Origin: a virus
DNA: 39,953 bases
Virus record (IMG/VR): IMGVR_UViG_3300034685_000101
Coordinates: 1-39,953 of that record
Reading direction: 5' to 3' (one strand)
The translations under genes and the position numbers were made by a program. The notes beneath the pieces are model-generated. The model was not told the DNA's origin, searched no databases, and saw only the letters and a program-made list of their open reading frames with translations. Below, piece after piece: positions 35,800 through 39,953 of this stretch; positions within the stretch are counted from its first letter, which is position 1, and the number at the start of each line of letters is the position of its first letter.

Positions 35800-37484
35800 C
35801 TAAGACCACCTGCTGCACCCTGTAGCAGAGCATTAAGTGCATTCTGCCCACTCATATCAGCCTCAGATAATGTCTTCCCTTGTTCTATAATCTGCTGCAT
35901 CTGAGCCATTTGTGCTGCTTGTCTTTCTGCTTCAGCCCTTTCTCTTCTAATTTGTTCACGAACCCTAGGATCAGTAAGCATCCTCTGTGGTATCTGAATA
36001 GCAGATAAGTACCCTTCACCGATGGCATCAGGATTCAATATATCTCTAGCTTCAGGGTACAAACTAGAAAGCTGTGCAATGAATGCCGAACCTTGCTCTA
36101 TCTTTGCCGACTCTATCATTTGTTGAGCTTGAGCTAATATTGACACATATTCTATGGTTATCTCTTGATCTACAATGTCTGGTGGTGGTGGTGGCAACAA
36201 ACCACCTCTAAGCATAATACCAAATATCCTGTTGATTGCATCATCTAAGTATTCATCAGCTCGCTCTAACGCTGGCGACAGCATCAATAACTTCTCCTGC
36301 TGTATTTCCACAACTTCACGAGCTGTTTTTTCTGCGCTTCCTGTAGACCTAGCCATCAATGCAAGAAACAAATCTTTGTAATATGCTTGGTCTATTAATT
36401 GCCTCAATTCAGTTAAGCTTAGCTGTATACCGTTTAAGTCAGGTGCAACCTCATATAATGGCTTAATTCCTCCGCCTGATTGCATAGTTGAGTAAAATGA
36501 TAATCCGCCTGGTGCTGCATTAACTACTTTGTCCATATCAGCAACGGGGGCTTGAAGCGGTGGGTTAACTGATTTTTCTATACCTACTCCTCTGTCTCTC
36601 AGCGTAGCATGAAGTTCTTTACAGTCAGGCAAAACCACCCACCCTGGCCCGAAACCATAATCATCTCTACCAGCTATCTCCCACCTAAATGTTGCGAATG
36701 GTTTTTCTTCATAGCCCTTTACCTCAAGTACTCCTTCGTCGTCTTCCGAGACATCAGCCTCAAAATATACAGACCTATATGGCATATTTCTGTTACTTCT
36801 ACCGTCACGAATACGGTCATCATTCGGCTCTATGGCATGGATAATGTGGTGCCATTGCTCAGTATTGTTGCGGTCGTACTCATTTCTAACTTGTCGTGAT
36901 ACATTCTCTTTGCCAAAAGTATTTACTAACTCCCACGTACGCATATAGAAAGACCTATATAATGTATTGTTGCGCAGTGTATAATCAGAAGCCAGTGCAT
37001 ATTCACCAATCATCAATGTATGCGCTCGTATGACATCCTCAAAATCTTCAAGAAATACAGTTACACCAGTACCATACGTAGGGGCTTGACTCCATACACC
37101 ATACGTACCTTCGTAAAAATTACTCTGCCCCATCACGAAAGTCATACGATAAGTAACTTCGTCCAGCCATCGACGTATGGCGGGGAATCTAGACATCTCA
37201 GGATCAGGCAGACTGGCACGCCACCACTGCCTTGATTTAGATGTCATCCCACTTTGAAGTCCTGCCGCAGTTACTCGTGCTGCAAGCGTGGGCCATGACG
37301 TCACCATGTCATCGTCGCCACGTCTGGGTCTGGTTTCAAAACCTGGGTACAAAGCACGGCCATACTGCGGCAGGACATAACTGCACAAGTCCTTCCATAT
37401 AGGCTCCCAATGCGACCTATTATAGAGTAGCTCTTTATGCCGTTTCTTATACTTTTGTATATCGGTCACACCAGGCAGTTCCAT
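35796..37484 (-). CDS. Portal (head-tail connector) protein, T7/BPP-1 type
   Basis: 562 residues; ATG 37484. Twelve copies form the DNA entry vertex and dock with the terminase. Recognised blocks: HKELLYNRSHWEPIWKDLCS-YVLPQYGRA, TLAARVTAAGLQSGMTSKSR-QWWRAS, YGTGVTVFLEDFEDVIRAHT, FATFRWEIAGRDDYGFGPGW, ADMDKVVNAAPGGLSFYSTM, LALMARSTGSAEKTAREVVE-IQQEKLLMLSP (the TAxEVxxxxxEKxxxLxP signature) and a C-terminal Gln/Glu-rich coiled coil. These are the expected features of the podovirus head-tail connector family. It overlaps the Bbp19-like gene by 4 bases. Confidence 0.93.
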   Translation of the reverse strand: MELPGVTDIQKYKKRHKELLYNRSHWEPIWKDLCSYVLPQYGRALYPGFETRPRRGDDDMVTSWPTLAARVTAAGLQSGMTSKSRQWWRASLPDPEMSRFPAIRRWLDEVTYRMTFVMGQSNFYEGTYGVWSQAPTYGTGVTVFLEDFEDVIRAHTLMIGEYALASDYTLRNNTLYRSFYMRTWELVNTFGKENVSRQVRNEYDRNNTEQWHHIIHAIEPNDDRIRDGRSNRNMPYRSVYFEADVSEDDEGVLEVKGYEEKPFATFRWEIAGRDDYGFGPGWVVLPDCKELHATLRDRGVGIEKSVNPPLQAPVADMDKVVNAAPGGLSFYSTMQSGGGIKPLYEVAPDLNGIQLSLTELRQLIDQAYYKDLFLALMARSTGSAEKTAREVVEIQQEKLLMLSPALERADEYLDDAINRIFGIMLRGGLLPPPPPDIVDQEITIEYVSILAQAQQMIESAKIEQGSAFIAQLSSLYPEARDILNPDAIGEGYLSAIQIPQRMLTDPRVREQIRRERAEAERQAAQMAQMQQIIEQGKTLSEADMSGQNALNALLQGAAGGLR

Positions 37485-37487
37485 TGA

Positions 37488-37742
37488 TTATGCCCCCATA
37501 GTCTTACGCAGTACAGTTTGAGGTTGCTGTGGTTGCTGAGTGGCCGCCCCTCCACCTGGTACACCAACCCTGCTTCCTCTTGTAAGCCACGTAGACTCAA
37601 ATCCTCTCCTTGCTGCTGCCCGTCTACGCTCAAGGTCTCTGCCAACCTCTTCACGCTCACTCTCCTGCTCCATAATAGGAGGCGGGGGTGGCTCCATTAT
37701 TGGGGGTGGGGGTGGGGATGGGGTAGCAAATAATCCACACAT
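37488..37742 (-). CDS. Small proline-rich protein between TerL and portal
   Basis: 84 residues; ATG 37742 behind GAATGGAGGTATAAAAT. Starts CGLFATPSPPPPPIMEPPPP-PIMEQE; the rest is Arg-rich (REEVGRDLERRRAAARRGFE-STWLTRG). Many podoviruses have a short gene between terminase and portal with a CGGG or CGLF start, a poly-proline run and an R/R-x-G-R-x-S/T-L-x-T end. The function is not known. The G-rich coding DNA has GGGGGTGGGGGTGGGG on the + strand (37701-37716), the same word as in the contig-end region. Confidence 0.75.
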   Translation of the reverse strand: MCGLFATPSPPPPPIMEPPPPPIMEQESEREEVGRDLERRRAAARRGFESTWLTRGSRVGVPGGGAATQQPQQPQTVLRKTMGA

Positions 37743-37757
37743 ATTTTATACCTCCAT

Positions 37758-39185
37758 TCAATTATTTACTAGCACAGCATGCGGTCCTCCACCAATGGAC
37801 CGAGACCTGCCGCCTGATACAAAAAATCTATCACCATTAACACCTAACCTTTTTACTACAGGATAAGCAAAAGTCAGAGCCAATGCATCTGCTCTGTCAG
37901 GGCTGGGCAACTTACGCACCTTCTTTATGGCTTGTTTTGACTCAAGCTTCATCTTACCAGATTGTCTATGGTAGTCGTAGTATGGTGTAACTAAATCATC
38001 ACGCAGTTTTCTATCGTCAGGTATAGCCCCACCACTTTTGAGCCATTCCTTCATCTCATACCACATCTCCATGCGCTTGTTAGCAAGCTCCGGACGACTC
38101 GATGCTGCCGAGCTATTAACACCAACGACCTTATCACTCATGCCCATACGTCGTAACTGGTCTACCACACCTGCCCCTACGCCTGTAACATCTACAAATA
38201 TTTTATCAGCATTCCTTTCGATGGCAAATCTATATATTTTGTCAGCGTATTCAAGAGTATCTATATCAGTACCTTCCCATAGTTTCTCTGAGTATAAACC
38301 TTGTCGCAAAAATAAACAACTACTATCGTCACCAAAGTAACTCACGTCAGCCCCAAGTATCACAGGAGCAAAGTTATACTCACTATCATGCAAGAACCTA
38401 TGTATTGCTGCCTCGACCAACTCAAGTGGTATGAACTGCTGTACCGATGCGCTCGGGAACTCACCAAGCACCCTGACACGATACTGGTCACTATCCTCGC
38501 CATACTCCTGCTTCATTAACTCTATATATTCTTTAGTTACGAGCGGTGAATCAATACACGAAAAAGTATAGGTATCCCACAATCTCCTGTTGTTGTTGAA
38601 TGCTTCGTAGAAGTATCCAGTTACCATGGTAGGGTTACCTGTCATAACAACTCTAGCATTGCTTGTTGTAAGCGTACCTCTCATAACCTCAAATATCTCG
38701 TCAGGTACTTCAGCTGCCTCATCTATGAGAAACATGAGGTTCTTAGCGTGGAATCCTTGTAATGCACCAGGTTGATCACGGCGTGCTGTACGAGCTACGG
38801 CGTATTGCTTTTTACCACATCCTTCTATGGTAACTCTGTCTCTAGTGATTATTGTTGCGTCAGCCATATCCTTGGGCATCTTCATGCGCCATGAGTCTAC
38901 CTCCGACCATAACACGTCATTCAACTGATGGCTCGATGGAGCTGTGCATGGTATTTCAACGTCTAATCTTGTCCAGAGGAACCAAAGTAAAGCCCAAGAT
39001 AACGTGGCGCTCTTCCCACACCCATGTCCACTCTTTACAGCGACATGTGCATTATCTTTAGCTATCGATTTAAGCAGTTGTTCTTGCTGTGCTGTTGGTG
39101 TGGCGCCAAATATCTCACGTACAAAAAGTACTGGATCTTTACGGTAAGATGTGAATTTACTGATCAACCGTTCGTTGATTTGCAT
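37758..39185 (-). CDS. terL: Large terminase subunit (TerL)
   Basis: 475 residues; ATG 39185, three bases after the small subunit. Packaging motor plus nuclease. ATPase: Walker A SGHGCGKS (52-59), Walker B FLIDEA with Asp155/Glu156, MTGNP coupling motif (181-185). RNase-H-like nuclease: Asp280 (GADVSY), DD286-287, Asp332 (FVDVTG) and the final PDRADALALTFA (429-440) with Asp430 and Asp433. Both domains are intact. The Walker A with GHGCGK and the overall size match terminases of BPP-1-like and related phages. The packaging mode (cos, headful or direct repeat) cannot be told from the sequence alone. Confidence 0.95.
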   Translation of the reverse strand: MQINERLISKFTSYRKDPVLFVREIFGATPTAQQEQLLKSIAKDNAHVAVKSGHGCGKSATLSWALLWFLWTRLDVEIPCTAPSSHQLNDVLWSEVDSWRMKMPKDMADATIITRDRVTIEGCGKKQYAVARTARRDQPGALQGFHAKNLMFLIDEAAEVPDEIFEVMRGTLTTSNARVVMTGNPTMVTGYFYEAFNNNRRLWDTYTFSCIDSPLVTKEYIELMKQEYGEDSDQYRVRVLGEFPSASVQQFIPLELVEAAIHRFLHDSEYNFAPVILGADVSYFGDDSSCLFLRQGLYSEKLWEGTDIDTLEYADKIYRFAIERNADKIFVDVTGVGAGVVDQLRRMGMSDKVVGVNSSAASSRPELANKRMEMWYEMKEWLKSGGAIPDDRKLRDDLVTPYYDYHRQSGKMKLESKQAIKKVRKLPSPDRADALALTFAYPVVKRLGVNGDRFFVSGGRSRSIGGGPHAVLVNN

Positions 39186-39187
39186 TT

Positions 39188-39583
39188 TTAGCCCTCTTCA
39201 AAGTGTTTCTCAAGAGCACTTAACAAACTAGCAGGGCTGAAGTTCACATTGACCTGATCTACAAAGTCACCGCTAGCTTTAGCAAGAAGTTCACTGGCAC
39301 GAATTTTGTCCTTTGGGCTGGTTTCTGGGTCGTTCATTATGCGTGCCCAAAACCTTTTTCTTGCTGTCTGCGACTTAACTACCACATCTGCTTCGGGGTC
39401 TGCGCTTTTTTCGATGGCTAAATAAAAATCGTCTCTAGAGAGAAGCTCCTGCGCTTTTTCTGCGGGGTTGTCGTACCCTACCATACGACAGGCTTTAACC
39501 ACATCGTTGATGCCTGCGGCCACAAGGTTGATGACCGCTCGCTCTTGTTCGGTAAATAATTGTTTGGATTGGACTTTCTTCAT
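39188..39583 (-). CDS. terS: Small terminase subunit (TerS)
   Basis: 131 residues from ATG 39583, eight bases after GGGGAGG; an in-frame GTG at 39592 is inside the site region. Pattern: LFTEQERAVINLVAAGINDV-VKACRMVGYDN gives the N-terminal HTH used to bind the packaging site; ARKRFWARIMNDPETSPKDK-IRASELLAKASGDFVD is the central/terminase oligomerisation region often seen in TerS. It is directly behind the late promoter and upstream of TerL. First gene of the late block. Confidence 0.88.
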   Translation of the reverse strand: MKKVQSKQLFTEQERAVINLVAAGINDVVKACRMVGYDNPAEKAQELLSRDDFYLAIEKSADPEADVVVKSQTARKRFWARIMNDPETSPKDKIRASELLAKASGDFVDQVNVNFSPASLLSALEKHFEEG

Positions 39584-39607
39584 TGGGTACACCTCCCCTC
39601 TGATTTT

Positions 39608-39636
39608 AGATTAAAGCATTGTTGAGTTTTTGTCAA
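39608..39636 (-). promoter_or_regulatory. Sigma70-type promoter of the leftward (late) block
   Basis: On the minus strand TTGACA (39636-39631) and TAATCT (39613-39608) are 17 bp apart, followed by AAAATCAGAGGGGAGGTG and the TerS start. It is the only good promoter found for the ~24-kb leftward block. The -10 differs from consensus at two places, so an activator (perhaps an HTH protein from 14792-15477) may aid it; that part is inference. Confidence 0.8.
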
Positions 39637-39678
39637 GATAAAATAAAGAATATTGTATTTTGTAAGCATAAAATTAGA

Positions 39679-39699
39679 CCCCGCAGTGGTGATGCGGGG
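39679..39699. terminator. Stem-loop in the divergent intergenic region
   Basis: CCCCGCA (39679-39685) pairs with TGCGGGG (39693-39699) around GTGGTGA. It is upstream of the late promoter. On the minus strand TCTAATTTTATG follows the stem, so it could stop leftward read-through across the junction, though the U-run is poor. Confidence 0.55.
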
Positions 39700-39833
39700 C
39701 CTTGTTGCGAGATTGCTTTATATACCAACCCGAAAGGAGGAGATTGGTGTAATTGTATTATGCCACATTGGGGGGAGGGTTGTCAATAGGTCGAAGGGCC
39801 TGGAGAGTTGGAAATTGCCCTGGGGGTGGGGGT
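39700..39833 (+). other. Divergent intergenic region with orphan ribosome-binding site and G-tracts
   Basis: GAAAGGAGGAGAT (about 39733-39745) looks like a strong ribosome-binding site but is followed by TTGGTGTAA, which gives at most a two-codon frame; a later ATG at 39759 reads only nine codons. It may be a relic or a leader. From 39818 G-tracts split by T lead into the terminal repeat, and the opposing C-tracts at 75-93 (or 39866-39884) could pair with them. No gene is present. Confidence 0.5.
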
Positions 39834-39953
39834 GGGGTACCTCCGCCGCACGCCAACCTCAATTCCCCCCCTCCCCCACCCCTCGCACACTGTACACAAA
39901 ACAACCCCCCTTCCTCGCTGCTCATCGTATCTCGTATACATAATGCAGAATAT
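39834..39953 (+). repeat. Terminal direct repeat, right copy (120 bp)
   Basis: Identical to 43-162. The upstream flank (39794-39833) is the cleaner version of bases 1-42. The repeat implies that the molecule is circularly closed or terminally redundant with a unit of 39,791 bp. Confidence 0.95.

Noticed and set aside
39679-39699. tRNA-like or riboswitch-like structure at the junction
   Set aside because: Only a single short hairpin is visible; no conserved riboswitch core or metabolic gene follows.
1-39953. tRNA genes, CRISPR arrays, integrase or attachment sites
   Set aside because: No cloverleaf with a TTCRANTC arm, no regularly spaced repeats and no recombinase frame were recognised by eye; absence is not proven.

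Overview
The window is a complete or nearly complete genome of a short-tailed (podovirus-type) phage. The last 120 bases (39834-39953) repeat bases 43-162 exactly, so the contig closes on itself with a period of 39,791 bp; the first ~42 bases look like an error-rich copy of the sequence just left of the repeat. The head and tail genes follow the order of Bordetella phage BPP-1 and its relatives (TerS, TerL, portal, Bbp19-like, scaffold, Bbp17-like major capsid, Bbp16-like cement, tail tubular A and B, gp13/14/15/16-like ejection proteins, fibres). Very strong AGGAGG ribosome-binding sites and modest GC point to a Firmicutes host. A pair of overlapping Rz-like lysis genes hints that the host may have an outer membrane (for example Negativicutes); this is an inference only.

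Layout. Rightward (+) genes run from 390 to 15589 and leftward (-) genes from 39583 to 15619. They diverge around the contig junction, with a sigma70-type promoter on each side (+ at 326-354; - at 39608-39636), and converge on a perfect 15-bp-stem bidirectional terminator at 15588-15620. The first rightward block (390-2218) holds five small genes, among them two tandem paralogues, one with a poly-glutamate tail. It ends at a strong terminator (2246-2281). About 1.1 kb without genes follows, with nested inverted repeats (2321-2850) and a G-poor tract (2851-3312); this is the best candidate for a replication origin or control region. A consensus promoter at 3314-3341 starts the second block: a possible sliding-clamp-like protein, a run of small unknown and zinc-binding proteins, a relic of a single-stranded DNA-binding protein, and then the replication module (SNF2/HARP-like helicase, Cys-motif protein, AEP primase-polymerase, UvrD-like helicase, VRR-NUC nuclease). 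Two helix-turn-helix proteins and a tiny basic protein end the block. No DNA polymerase of family A or B, RNA polymerase, integrase or repressor was recognised, so replication and transcription probably lean on the host.

The leftward block encodes packaging, capsid, tail and ejection proteins, including a 2007-residue ejection protein with an HEFAGH metallopeptidase-like motif. Tail-fibre genes follow, then lysis genes (GH108 endolysin, XhlA-like and holin-like proteins, spanin-like pair).

The most notable finding is at the end of the 437-residue fibre gene (18589-19902). Its last ~40 codons have the signature of a diversity-generating retroelement (DGR) variable repeat: twelve codons all of the form NNY, set among constant codons with no adenine on the coding strand, and ending in a GC-rich hairpin. 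BPP-1, whose virion this phage resembles, carries the prototype DGR. Here no reverse transcriptase or template repeat was found although the genome closes on itself. That implies an orphan variable repeat that is either served in trans or frozen.
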